Of a DNA stretch of 64,000 nt, positions 1-12,395 are shown in pieces. Both the position numbers and the translations under genes were made by a program. Within the stretch, counting starts at the first letter, position 1, and every line of letters begins with the position of its first letter. Source of the DNA: Dryomyza anilis (lineage: Eukaryota > Arthropoda > Insecta > Diptera > Dryomyzidae); NCBI GenBank assembly GCA_951804985.1, contig OX638131.1, forward strand, positions 103,746,464 to 103,810,463, given 5' to 3'. The notes beneath the pieces are model-generated. The model searched no databases and was not told the origin of the DNA. It worked only from the letters and a program-made list of their open reading frames with translations.

Positions 1-2615
1 TTGGATGAATTTTTGATTAAAATTTCAATTTTTGATGAACATATGAATTTTTAATGAAAAACTAGAATTTTGATGAAATTTTAAATTTTTGATAAAATTT
101 TAAATTTTTGATGAAAATTTCAATTTTTTATGAAGATTTCAATTTTTGATGAACATATGAATTTTTAATGAAAAAGTAGAATTTCGATGAAATTTTCAAT
201 TTTTGATGAAATTTTGCATTTTAGATGAAGTTATAAATTTTTTGATTAAAATTTGAAATTGCACTTTTTGATGAAATTAAAAATTTTGAATAAATATTTG
301 ATGAAATTTGGAATTTATGATAAATTTTAAATTTTTGATGAAATTTTGAAGTTTTTACAAAATATGTAATTTTTTATGAAATTTTGAATTTTTGATTATA
401 TTTTGGATTTTAGATGATTTTTTTATGGAAATTTGTATTTTTGACGAAATTTTGAATTTTTGATGAACATTTTTTTTTATGAATTCTTGAATTTTAGATA
501 AAATTTTGAATTCAGGTGAAATTATGAATTTTTGATGTAATTTGAATTATTCATGTAATTTTGAATTTTTGATTATATATTGGATTTTAGATGATTTTTT
601 TATGGAAATTTGTATTTTTTATGAAATTTTGAATTTTTGATGAAAATTTGATGAACATTTTTTTATGAATTCTTGAAGTTTAGATGGAATTTTGAATTCA
701 GATGAAATTATGAATTTTTTATGTAGTTTGAATTATTCATGAAGTTTTGAATTTTTGATTATATTTTGGATTTTAGATGGTACATTTTTTTATGAATTCT
801 TGAATTTTAGATGAAATTTTGAATTCAGGTGAAATTATGAATTTTGATGAAATTTGAATATATTTTGAATTTTTGATTATATTTTGGATTTTAGATGATA
901 TAATGAATTTTTTATGGAAATTTGTATTTTTGACGAAATTTTGAATTTTTGATGAAAATTTGATGAACATTTTTTTTTATGAATTCTTCAATTTAAGATG
1001 AAATTTTGAATTCAGATGAAATTATGAATTTTTGATGTAATTTGAATTATTCATGAAATTTTGAATTTTTGATTATAATTTGGATTTTAGATGAATATTT
1101 CAATTTTTGATGAACATATGAATTTTTAATGAAAAACTAGAATTTCGATGAAATTTCCAATTTTTTATAAAATTTTGCATTTTAGATGAAATTATAAATT
1201 TTTTGATTAAAATTTGAAATTGCTATTTTTGATGAAATTAAAAATGTTGAATAAATTTTTGATGAAATTTGGAATTTATGATAAATTTTAAATTTTTGAT
1301 GAAATTTTGAAGTTTTTACAAAATATGTAATTTTTTATGAAATTTTGAATTTTTGATTATATATTGGATTTTAGATGATTTTTTATGGAAATTTGTATTT
1401 TTGACGAAATTTTGAATTTTTGATGAAATATTTTTTTATGAATTCTTGAATTTTAGATGAAATTTTGAATTCAGATGAAATTATGAATCTTTGATATACT
1501 TTGAAATATTCATGAAATTTTGAATTTTGATTATATTTTGTATTTTGGATGATATAATGAATTTTTTATGGAAATTTGTATTTTTGACAAATTTTGAATT
1601 TTTGATGAAAATTTGATGAACATTTTTTTTTATGAATTCTTGAATTTTAGATAAAATTTTGAATTCAGGTGAAATTATGAATTTTTGATATAATTTGAAT
1701 TACTCATGTAATTTTGAATTTTTGATTATATATTGGATTTTAGATGATTTTTTTATGGAAATTTGTATTTTTTATGAAATTTTGAATTTTTGATGAAAAT
1801 TTGATGAACATTTTTTTATGAATTCTTGAATTTTAGATTTAATTTTGAATCAGATGAAATTATGAATTTTTTATGTAGTTTGAATTATTCATGATGTTTT
1901 GAATTTTTGATTATATTTTGGATTTTAGATGGTACATTTTTTTTATGAATTCTTGAATTTTAGATGAAATTTTGAATTCAGATGAAATTATGAATTTTTG
2001 ATATACTTTGAATTATTCATGAAATTTTGAATTTTTGATTATATTTTGGATTTTAGATGAAAAAATGATTTTTTTATGTACATTTGTATTTTTGACGAAT
2101 TTTGAATTTTTGATGAAAATTTGATGAACATTTTTTTTATGAATTCTTGAATTTTAGATGAAATTTTGAATTCAGGTGAAATTATGAATTTTGATGAAAT
2201 TTGAATATATTTTGAATTTTTGATTATATTTTGGATTTTAGATGATATAATGAATTTTTTATGGAAATTTGTATTTTTGACGAAATTTTGAATTTTTGAT
2301 GAAAATTTGATGAACATTTTTTTTTTATGAAATCTTGAATTTTTGATGGATTTTTGTATAAAAATTGCAATTTTTTATGAAATTTTAAATTTTAATGAAT
2401 TTTTTTTTGATGAAATTTGGAATATCTAATGAAAATTTGAATTTGGTAATTTTATAAAAATTTTAATTTGGTAATTTTATAAAAATTTGAATTTTAAATG
2501 AAATCTGATTTTTTTTTTTGATGAAATTTAGATTTTTTTGATGAAATCTTGAAGTTAGGTTGAACATTTGATGTAAATTAAATTTTTTGATGAAATTTTG
2601 TAATATTGATTGATA
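1..2615. repeat. T-rich degenerate tandem array, GATGAAATTTTGAATTTTT type
   Basis: Degenerate 15-20 bp units built around GATGAAATTTTGAATTTTT run from the left window edge to about 2615, so the array is open on the left. Longer blocks recur as higher-order repeats. The block near 130-430 reappears about 960 bp later, 481-690 reappears about 1150 bp later, and 780-970 reappears about 1350 bp later. The minus strand therefore has two nearly identical chance open frames (Ile/Lys/Ser-rich) at 773-970 and 2129-2317. Not coding. Confidence 0.9.
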
Positions 2616-3719
2616 AAAACATAAATTTCATTTTATCAAAAACTTCAACTTTTTCCAGAATTTGAGTTATTACAATATTTAATTTATAGAAAATTATTTT
2701 GAATATTGATTACTAAAATTATTGAATTTTAATAAAGAGTTTTAGTGTTTTAATGAATGATTTTAATTAATTCAGTATACAGAATACGTCCAAAATACGC
2801 ATTGTTGCATTTCAGTTAACTTAAAACATGCATTTTGTCCATTTAGCAGAAATGTTCGTAAACAAATAACTATTAACAAATGCACTGCTATTGTGCCAAA
2901 CGAAATGGCGCGCAATACTAGCAACATTTATAATGCATTTCCTCTGGGGCGCAAATTGGAGGCGCTCGGCAGTCAGGCAACCATTGCGAATAGCATTGAA
3001 ATAAATGTTCAATCATGCAGAAGAATGTTTTGTTTGCAAATTGCACAAAATGCACAAAGAAATAATAATAACAATGAAATGATTACAATGGCTAAAGGTT
3101 AAAAAGTGAAATAATTGAAAAGAAAAAAAAAAATTGTTCAATGAAAATACATTTTACAAAAATTGAGTATTACAAAAAAAAGAGTATTACAAAAAAGATA
3201 ATGTGTAAAAAGTGATATGTAAAAATAATAAAGTGTGTATGCAAAACAAAACAGGTTTACAATTAGCTAAAAATACAAAAAGTTTGTGTTGTTAAAATAA
3301 ATTAAAAACTCTAATTAGCATCAACTAATGCTGTGTTGAAATAAAATTGTTGTCTGCTTTAACAATTAACTATTTCTTACTATACCGTTTTCACTACTGA
3401 CAAACTCTAATTTTGACCAAGCGATGATAGGCTCTACTAAAAATCAAACTGGAACAAACCAATTAAACAATTAGTTGCTTCGAGTCTATTTAGGTCAAAC
3501 AGTTTTAAAGTCATTTGGTTTTTTCTTTGATATTATATATAGTTTTTCTGTCAATAACTACATAAAGGTAGTGAAGTTTAAAATATCGTTTCAAAAATAG
3601 GTTTTAAAAATAGGTTTTAAGAAATACTTTCAGTAGAAAATATGTTCAGTATTGAGATAGAGTAGTGAAAAACTAAATTAAAAATAAATTGTTTTCAGAT
3701 TTCAGTTAATTATTGAATA
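2616..3719. other. Unique island, no gene recognised
   Basis: Non-repetitive AT-rich sequence. A GC-richer pocket at about 2880-3010 contains overlapping open frames on both strands (2893-3102 plus, 2821-3012 minus). Neither shows a recognisable domain, and the plus-strand frame ends in an Asn/Met-rich low-complexity tail. I see no convincing splice sites. Confidence 0.5.
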
Positions 3720-3721
3720 TA

Positions 3722-3978
3722 AAGAGTTTTTCAACAGGGACGCTACAAAAGTAGAGCGACAGGGACAGCAAACGACGCCATATTTCTTGCCGCTCTTTGA
3801 CATTTCTCTTCAGTAAGGTTTTCCATTTCATGATGGAAAGATATACGAATTCGAATTTTGGTAGTAGTTAGGAAGTAAATATGGCGTCGTTTGCTGTCCC
3901 TGTCGCTCTACTTTTGTAGCGTCCCTGTTGAAAAACCCTTGAAATAAACTTTTGTAGCGCTCTTATTGAAAAACCCTT
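3722..3978. mobile_element. Foldback/mariner-type MITE, copy 1
   Basis: Terminal inverted repeats begin AAGAGTTTTTCAAC and end GAAAAACCCTT, with TA on each side (3720-3721 and 3979-3980), the Tc1/mariner target. The arms continue through a GACGCTACAAAAGTAGAGCG segment and a GACAGGGACAGCAAACGACG segment. Both occur in opposite orientation at about 3741-3780 and 3885-3925. The right end carries two successive partial termini (CCCTT at 3940 and again at 3978), so the end is duplicated. The centre holds ATGATGGAAAGATATACG, the first codons (M-M-E-R-Y-T) of a mariner-like transposase as seen more fully in copy 2 at 31845-32190. It is non-autonomous. Confidence 0.8.
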
Positions 3979-3980
3979 TA

Positions 3981-4390
3981 GATACTAAATACACCATTTA
4001 TAACTTCAATGGCGTGTACAATTCATATGATATTGATTTTTTCTTTTCATTTAAAATTTTCAATATTAAAAATTTAATTCTACTTATATTTTATATTTAT
4101 ATTTTTAATTAAAAACTAAAAACAAATCAAATAAAATTGAAATATATCATTTCAAGTTTCAAAATTTTCGAAATAAATAAAAATGAACCATTTAAAATTG
4201 GAAAAAGGTCAAACGAAATTGATGTTTTCCAAATGTATTTTAATGTTTGTATATTTGAAATAAAAAAATCATAAATTTATTTGTAATTTTAAAATTTTGT
4301 ATTTAATATTTTATTTCGAAAAATTCTCAATGTTATTTTGAATTTTTACAATATCATATACAAGATACCTTCTGGTATAATAATAACAAT
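3981..4390. other. AT-rich unique sequence, nothing recognised
   Basis: About 400 bp of very AT-rich, non-periodic DNA between the foldback element and the next array. No open frame, splice signal or inverted repeat stands out. Confidence 0.5.
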
Positions 4391-5495
4391 GTTGAGCTAC
4401 TTTCAAAATTACGATACCTTCAAAATTGAGTTGATTTTAAATTTGTGATACTTTTAAAATTGAGATTCTTTAAAAATTAAGATACTTTCAAAACTAAGAC
4501 ATTTTCCAAATTGAGGTACTTTCAATATTTAGATACCTTCAAAATTGAGATACTTTCAGTATTTAGATACTTTCAAAATTGAGATACTTTCAAACTTGAA
4601 ATATTTTCAATAATTAGTTACTTTCAGAATTGAATTAATTCCAAAATGTAGATACCTTGAAAATTAAGATACTTTTAAAATTGATATACTTTCAAAATTG
4701 AGATACTTTCAGCATAGAGATACTTTCAAAATTGAGATACTTTCAAAATTAAAATACTTTCAAAATTGAGATACTTTCAAAATATAGATTCTTTAAAATT
4801 AGAGGTCCTTTCAAAATTGAGATTCTTTTAAAATTGAGATATTTTCCAAATTGAGATACTTTCAATATTGAGATACCGTCAAAATTAAGATACCTTTAAA
4901 ATTGGGATACTTTCAAAATTGAGATACGTTCAAATTTGAGATACTTCCAAAATTGAGATATTTTCAAAATTAAGATACCTATAAAATTGAAATATTTTCA
5001 AAATTAAGATTCTTTTCAATTTGAGGTACTTTCAAAATTGAGATTCTTTAGAATTGAGATATTTTCAAAATTGAGATACTTTTGAATTAAGATATTTTCA
5101 AGATACTTTCAACTTTGAGATACTTTTAAAATTAAGATTCTTTCAAATTTGAGATACTTTCAAATTTGAAATACTTTCAAAATGGAGATACTTTAAAATT
5201 TGAGATAATATCAAATTTGAGATACTTTCAAATTTGAGATACTTCAAAATTGATATACTCAAAAAATGCTTTCAAAATTGAGATACCTTCAAAATGAAGA
5301 TTCTTTTAGAATTAAGATATTTTCGAAATTGAGATACTTTCAAAATTGAGATACTTCCAAAATTGAGATATTTTCAAAATTAAGATTCTTTTAAATTTGA
5401 GGTACTTTCAAAATTGAGATATTTTCAAAATTGAGATACTTTCAACATTGAGATACTTTCAAAATGGAGATACTTTAAAATTTGAGATAATTTTT
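4391..5495. repeat. 17-bp tandem array, GAGATACTTTCAAAATT
   Basis: About 60 degenerate copies of a 16-18 bp unit with the consensus GAGATACTTTCAAAATT. Variants carry TAAGATTCTTTT or TAGATACC. Related degenerate copies occur at 9456-9870 and 12600-12790. Non-coding satellite. Confidence 0.92.
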
Positions 5496-6455
5496 ACGCT
5501 TTTCGTTCTGGTGTTATATTTGCATTTTAATAGTTTCTAAGTTTCGATATTTTAAAATGACAAAGTTTTTAATACTTTTTTTCAAATTTTGGACATTTAC
5601 AAAATAATTTTTCTGTAATTGTTAGAACAGGATACATTTGGAATTGTGTAAATTTTATATGTTCAGTATAATAATGATTATTAAAATTATTAAAATAAAT
5701 TAATTATTTAAATGCGTTCAAAAAATATAATAAACTTTAAAGTGACTTTGCCCAAGTTAAATTTTCATTTTCTACCTGAGGACATTTTGCAATCGCCCAA
5801 TTATTTTCGGTGTAAACAAATGCATCGGGTTGTTTGGTTGTCTTGACTGTGACTGACCCCAGAGCAGGCAAAATGCATTTGCGCTGAATCGATTTAATTG
5901 CGTTGCGGGCAAAATTCTCCATTGAATAAAAAAAACAAGGTTTTTTTTATATTTTGTATAACAAAACGAAGTCATGGTGCACGTTTGCGTTGTTGCCTAT
6001 TGTTACTATATATATATGTGCTATACGTTCGACATTCGGTTGCTGTAGCAGTTATTGTCGTAACGACAAAACGTAACGTAACGCAACGCAACGAGCAACG
6101 CAAATGAAAACGTAAAACTGCAGCAAAATGTGCCATGCCTCGCGCTCGCTCGCCACAACAAAGCCACGAATGATGACTAATTTATGTGTGCGAATAACGC
6201 CAAAAATTCAATGATATGAACTACCATATCTGAAAATGGAAAAAAATACCAAATACAAAATGTGGCGGCTGGTGCACTCATGAAATTACATAAAAGAAAT
6301 ACATATAAAAACCATTCAATCATTGAAAATTGCTTTTGCAATGATTGTTTTTTTTGCTTTTTATTCATATTTGCCAGTTTTAACATTTTCCATTTGCGGC
6401 GTTGTGTTTCGCAATTATTTTGAAAGCGCAGTTGTAAAATAAAATTGAAATGATG
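5496..6455. other. Unique island with GC-richer core
   Basis: Unique sequence with a GC-richer core at about 5740-6180. It contains a short tandem of ACGTA/ACGCA units at 6071-6101 and a CGCTCGCTCGCC stretch at about 6141. Short open frames exist on both strands (5737-5922 minus, 5898-6107 plus) but have no recognisable domain. The composition resembles a regulatory or untranslated island, and no function can be assigned. Confidence 0.4.
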
Positions 6456-8375
6456 GGAAAATAAAAAAAAAGAAAATATATATAAAAAAAAACAGAAATA
6501 TAAAAATAAATAAGTAAAATAATAAACCAAAAAAATTAAAATTTTCTAGAGAAAAAAACTAAATAAACAAAAAAATAAAAAACAAAACATTTTTTTTAAA
6601 AACAAGAATTAAAAAAAAAAATATAAAAAAAAATGAAAAAGAGAAAAAATAGAAAATTAAAAAGAATATAAAAATTAAAAAGAAAAAAAAAGTTAAAGAA
6701 AATAAAAAAAAGTGAAAAAAATATATTTTTTTAAATTGAAATTAAAAATTAAAAAAAAATGATAAAATATTAGTAAAAAATAAATGAAAAAAATAATTAA
6801 AAAAATAAATGAAAAAATAATTAAAAAAAAAAAACAAATAATATCAAAAATAGAAATAATTAAAAAAAAACTAAAATGATAGATCTAAAAAATTAATAAA
6901 TGAAAAAAAACAAAAAATTAAAAAAAAATTAAAAAAAAATTAAAAAAAAACAAAAAATTAAAAAAAAAAAAAAATTAAAAAAAAAAACAAAAAATTAAAA
7001 TAAAAAACAAAAAATTAAAAAAAATACAAAAAATTAAAAAGAGCAAAAATAAAAAATTGAAAAAAAAAATTAAATAGAAATAATAAATAAAATTTAAAGA
7101 AAATAAAAAAAGTGAAAAAATATAAATTATTTAAAAATATTAAAAAAATAATTTAAAAAAAAACAAATAATATCAAAAATAGAAATAATTAAAAAATTAA
7201 TTAAATGATAGATCTTAAAAATTAATAAATGAAAAAAAAAACAAAAAATTAAAAAAAAAACAAAAAATTAAAAAAAAAACAAAAAATTATAATAAAAAAC
7301 AAAAAATGAAAAAATATCAAAAAATTAAAAAAAACAAAAAATTGAAAAGAGCAAAAATAGAAAATTAAAAAGAAATAATAAATAAAATGTAAAGAAAATA
7401 AAAAAAGTGAAAAAATATAAATTATTTAAATAGAAATAAAAAATTAAAAAAAAGATGATAAAATATTAATAAAAAATAAATGAAAAAAATAATAAAAAAT
7501 TAAATAAAGAAAACACAAATAATATCAAAAATAGAAATAATCAAAGTTAAAAATTAAAATGATTTATCTATTAAATATAATTAATGAAATATAAAAAATG
7601 AAAAATAAAGAAAATAAAAAAAAAATTAAAAATAAAGAAAATAAAAAAAAAAAAATAAAAATAAAGAAAATAAAAAAAAAAAATTAAAAATAAATAAATA
7701 AAAAAAAAAAAAATTAAAAAGAAAATGAAAAAGAATATGAAGAAGAAAATAAAAAAAAAGAAAATAAAAAAAGTGAAAAAAAATATTTATTTTTAAATTG
7801 AAATAAAAATTTTAAAAAAATAAAAATGATAAAATATTAATAAAAAATAAATGAAAAAAATTATAAAAAATGAAATAAAAAAAAAAACAAATATAAACAA
7901 TATAAATAGTTTAAGTTAACAAATAAAAATTAAAAAGATATGTCTATAAAATTAATAACCCAAAAATTAATAACCAAAAATATTAAAAAATATAAATGAA
8001 TAATAAAATAAAAAAATATCTATATATATATATATATATATACTAATTAAAACAGAAAACATGTCAAACAAATCGAATACATATACAGATTTTAAATGAA
8101 AATTATAAAAAAAATTACAAATAATGAAAAAACAAAAAAAAGCAAATAATGTAAAATTCAGATAATAAAAAATACAGAAACGATTCAAACTTCAACGTAA
8201 CAATGAAAAAAAAGAGATCTACTTTTGCTAACAACAATTGTAAACGAATGAAAAAAAAGGAATAAAAAAATAAATAAAAATAAAAAGATAATAATTTTTT
8301 GAAATATTTTTAAAATTCAAATACTAAAAACTGAAGTAAAAACTAAAATAATGAAAAAAAAAAAAAAGAAATTTA
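6456..8375. repeat. A-rich low-complexity tract
   Basis: Almost 2 kb of the plus strand is made of A-runs broken by TTAAAA, GAAAATAAAA and CAAAAAATTA motifs. A ~40-60 bp word including AATAATATCAAAAATAG recurs near 6836, 7166 and 7520, so the tract was partly built by segmental duplication. A (TA)n stretch lies at about 8020-8042. No coding potential. Confidence 0.9.
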
Positions 8376-9455
8376 CAACAAAAGCCAGTCACCAATATTT
8401 TTTGGATAGCATTTCATTTCATGCCCTACAGATTTTCATCGTACAAAATACAAAAAAAAAAAAATCACTGGCTTTTACTCAATAAATGCGCGCCGACATT
8501 TAGCATGAGGCAATATTTTTCAAACGTAAATTAAGTTAATATTCAGCAGCGCAGAAATAACCAAAAAAATAGAAAAATATGTAACAGTGAAAACACGGTA
8601 TGCGCTTCAGTTGATTTTATGTGATTTATACGTTTTCCAAATTTGTATAATATAAAAAAAATAATATTTTCATTTAATATATTTGTTTCTTCTCTATTTT
8701 TTTATAACGTTTTTAAATAATATTTTTTTTTTATATCTTTTTAAATATATTTTTATTTACATTTTAATATAATTCATTTTCAACTAGTATTAAATATAGT
8801 AGTAGTGCGCTGTCAAAACTGTTAACATTTCCGCTTCATGTTTTTATTGTTTTCTATTTTGTATAAAATTACGCAGTATTTTAGACTGATTAAAAATGTT
8901 TTTGTTGTGTTTTTTTTGTTGTTGTTCAGTTGGTTTGTTTTGCAAACATTGCCTAAAAAATTTCACCATTGTTGTGCAATACATTTTGGCAGTTCGGTGG
9001 TTTTTGCCGTTTTATTCTGTTGCTCTGGTTTCCCTCATTGTGTTGTAGTTATTGTGGTTTTTATTTTATTTTTTTTTGTATTTTTGCCCTCTTGCCCATA
9101 ACAATAACATCATTTTTATTGTTTTGTGCTGAAAGGGCATTTTATAAAAAATTTCATATTTTACGCATCTAATGAGCAGCCACACGCACTTTTTCGTTTT
9201 AACCACATTTTCGACCAAATGTTTGTGACCTAAAATGTTAGTCGAGCTGAACAGCATAATATGTTTATTACAACGATCAACGTAATTATTATAATAATAA
9301 ATTATTTGATTTTAAAATAATAATTACATATTTTGGAAATATTTAAAGTAAAATAATTTAAAATTTTATAATAATGTTTTATTTTAATTTTTTTTTTCAA
9401 TATTGTTTTATTTAAAAAAAAAGGGTTTATGAAATTTATGACAATTTATATAAAT
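8376..9455. other. Unique AT-rich island, T-rich in the middle
   Basis: Non-repetitive except for T-rich stretches at about 8640-8800 and 8900-9110. The plus-strand open frame 8838-9101 encodes a Phe/Val/Leu-rich hydrophobic peptide as expected from T-rich DNA, so I do not call a gene. Confidence 0.5.
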
Positions 9456-9870
9456 TTAAATACTTTCAGAAATACTTTCATAATTGAGATATATTTATGA
9501 TTGAGATACATTCATAATTGAGATACGTTTATAATTGAGATACAATCTTTATTTAGATTCTTTAACAGTTGAGATCCTTTGATAAATACGATAGTTTCAT
9601 AATTTAGATACTCTCGTATTAAAAAATATTTTCAGAATTAAATTATTTTAGAATTTTAATATTTGAGATACCTTTACATTTGAGCTACTTTTATATTGGA
9701 ATAAGATTCTTTCTTAATTGTGATACTATCTTTTTAAAGATGTTTTCAGAATGCGAATAATTTTAGAATAGATACATTTTCATATTTGAAATACTTTTAT
9801 ATTTGAAATACTTTTATATTTGAGATGCTTTCATAATTAAGATAGATTTGGAATAAATAGTTTAAGAATG
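9456..9870. repeat. Degenerate GAGATAC repeat, diverged relative of 4391-5495
   Basis: Spaced copies of ATAATTGAGATAC and CATATTTGAAATACTTTTA variants. The GAGATAC core and 16-18 bp spacing match the array at 4391-5495, but divergence is greater. About 300 bp of unremarkable AT-rich sequence follows, up to 10165. Confidence 0.75.
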
Positions 9871-10165
9871 GAAATTTTCAATGGAAACTTTCAAAATGTA
9901 TATACTTATTTACTTTTAAATCTTTCTGCATTCTATTTTTTATAAATAGCAATATTTCTATATTCTATTTGAATATTCTAATTGAATAGTTCAATTTTTA
10001 AATATTTCAAAATAATGATATGGTTAATTCTATTTGAAAATATTACAAATTTTTTTATCATACATACATCTTAAATTAAAATTGGTTAAAAGTTTACCAC
10101 ATGTTTAAATTTCTATGAATTATTATCGTGCCCACCGACAAATTTTACAAATACTCGCATATCAG

Positions 10166-11385
10166 ACAAACCAATTCTTCTAAACCAATTCAAATCTATT
10201 AAAACCAATCCAAATCAATCCAATCCAAACCATTCCAATCCAAACCAATCCAAACCAATTTAAACAAATCCAAACCAATCAAAACCAATCCAAACCAACC
10301 CAACCAATCCAACCAATCCAACCAATCCAACCAATCCAACCAATCCAACCAATCCAACCAATCCAACCAATCCAACCAATCCAACCAATCCAACCAATCC
10401 AACCAATCCAACCAATCCAACCAATCCAACCAATCCAACCAATCCAACCAATCCAACTAATCCAACCAATCCAACCAATACAACCAATCCAACCAATCCA
10501 ACCAATCCAACCAATCCAACCAATCCAACCAATCCAACCAATCCAACCATCCAACCAAACCAATTCAATCCAATCCAATCCAATCCAATCCAAACCAAAT
10601 CAAACCAAATCAAACAAAACCAATCCAAACAAATCCAAACAAATCCAAACCAATCCAACCAAACCAAACCAATCCAAACCAATTCAAACCAATTCAAACC
10701 AATTCAAACCAATCCAAACCAATTCAAACCAATCCAAACCAATTCAAATCAAACCAATCGGAACCAATTCAAACAAATCCAAACCAATCAAACCAATCCA
10801 AACCAACCCAACCAATCTAACCAAACCAATCCAAACCCATCCAAACCAATACAAACCAATCCAAACCAATCCAAACCAATCCAAACCAATCCAAACCAAT
10901 CCAAACCAATCCAAACCAATCCAAACCAATCCAAACCAATCCAAACCAATCCAAACCAATCCAAACCAATCCAAACCAATCCAAACCAATCCAAACCAAT
11001 CCAAACCAATCCAAACCAATCCAAACCAATCCAAACCAATCTAAACTAATCCAAACCAATACAAACCTATCCAATCCAATCCAAACCAATCCAAACCAAT
11101 CCAAACCCATCCAAACCAACCCAAACAAATTCGAAGAAACCAAATTCAATTCAAATCAAAAGCAATCCAAACCAATCCAATCCAAACCAATCCAAACCAA
11201 TCCAAACCAATCCAAACCAATCCAAACCAATCCAAACCAATCCAATCCAAACCAATCCAATTCAATCCAATCTAAACCCATCCAAACCAACCCAAACAAA
11301 TTCGAAGAAACCAAATTCAATTCAAATCAAAAGCAATCCAAACCAATCAAAACCAATCCCATACATTCAAACAAATTCAAACCAA
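10166..11385. repeat. CCAAT-containing tandem array (9-bp and 10-bp units)
   Basis: Two related monomers are present. CCAACCAAT (9 bp) predominates at about 10300-10555 and CCAAACCAAT (10 bp) at about 10640-11280. Nearly perfect runs lie at 10300-10550 and 10850-11040. A 75-bp irregular segment containing ATTCGAAGAAACCAAATTC occurs twice, at about 11101-11170 and 11272-11341 (offset 171 bp), showing segmental duplication. Minus-strand open frames (DWL, IGW, FGLVW repeats) are translations of the satellite. Every unit carries the pentamer CCAAT. Confidence 0.95.
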
Positions 11386-12395
11386 TTTTATTACATGGTT
11401 TTTATCGGACAACGTTTATCCACGTACAAAATCTTTACGTTTATTTCAAAATCTCAGTTTATTTAACAATTAAAATTTATTTTAAAATACTTCATATTCT
11501 GCCATAATTTATATGGTAAATGCAGCAACCTTAGGTTCCATAACTACAAAGTCGCATTGCCTGCCGAGTGCTTTACGTTATGTCGCGACTGCTGCACGAG
11601 CCAAAGAACTGCAAAGGATGGATAGACGGACAGACGGACGTCGGCTTGAAGTTGGCTTTGACGGATTAATTTGCTGAATCACGTTGTTTGTTGTACGTGT
11701 TGTTTATGATGATGATGTTATTTTTGTTTTTGTTATGGTTGCTACTGCTGCCGCTGTGGTTGGCAGTTTTAGCAACAACATTAACTAACAACACAACAAC
11801 GCATGTGAAAATTTTTGCTGTAATTTTTTAATGTTTGTTTTTGTAAACATTGTTTGTGTCAGCTTAAATGCTTGAACGACAAAAAAAAGAAAATATAAAA
11901 TAATATAAAAAAAGACGCGTTTGAAAAACTAGTTCAAAAGCAACATTTTTTAAATATTTTGTTTTTATTTTATAATTACATAAAGTACACAAAAAAATAA
12001 AAACATATTGTTAGATTCAAATTGTTTAGTTTTTTTGTAGCTTGGGTCGCATTTTATTTATTTATTTTTAATTGTTTTGTTATTTCTTGTGTCATTTTTG
12101 TTTTTAGCTTGAGCAACTTTATGAGAGTTTTAAATTTGCCAACAGCTGGAGATCTGTTGATTTTGATTATTAATTTTTATATTCATTATTAATTTTTATG
12201 TTGCAAAATATGCATTAAAATGCAATTATTTATTGTGTGCTTTTTTCATGTAATTTAGACATTAACTAAATTGCTGTTGTTTAAAAATATGCAATAGAGA
12301 AATTAATGAAAAAATTGAAAAATAAAAAAATAATTAAAAATGAGAAAATAATTTAAAAATAAGAAAATAATTAAAAAATAAATTTCAATCATTAA
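11386..12395. other. Unique island
   Basis: A GC-richer stretch at about 11520-11830 contains GATGGATAGACGGACAGACG and a GATGATGATG run, followed by AT-rich DNA. No open frame of note and no convincing splice pair. It could be regulatory. Confidence 0.4.

Noticed and set aside
6177..6530. 117-codon minus-strand frame
   Set aside because: Half of it is Phe/Tyr-rich translation of the A-rich tract; no start context, domain or splice signal.
10199..11149. Long minus-strand frames of Trp/Leu/Gly repeats
   Set aside because: They are the CCAAT satellite translated in each frame; a 9-bp unit keeps any stop-free frame open.
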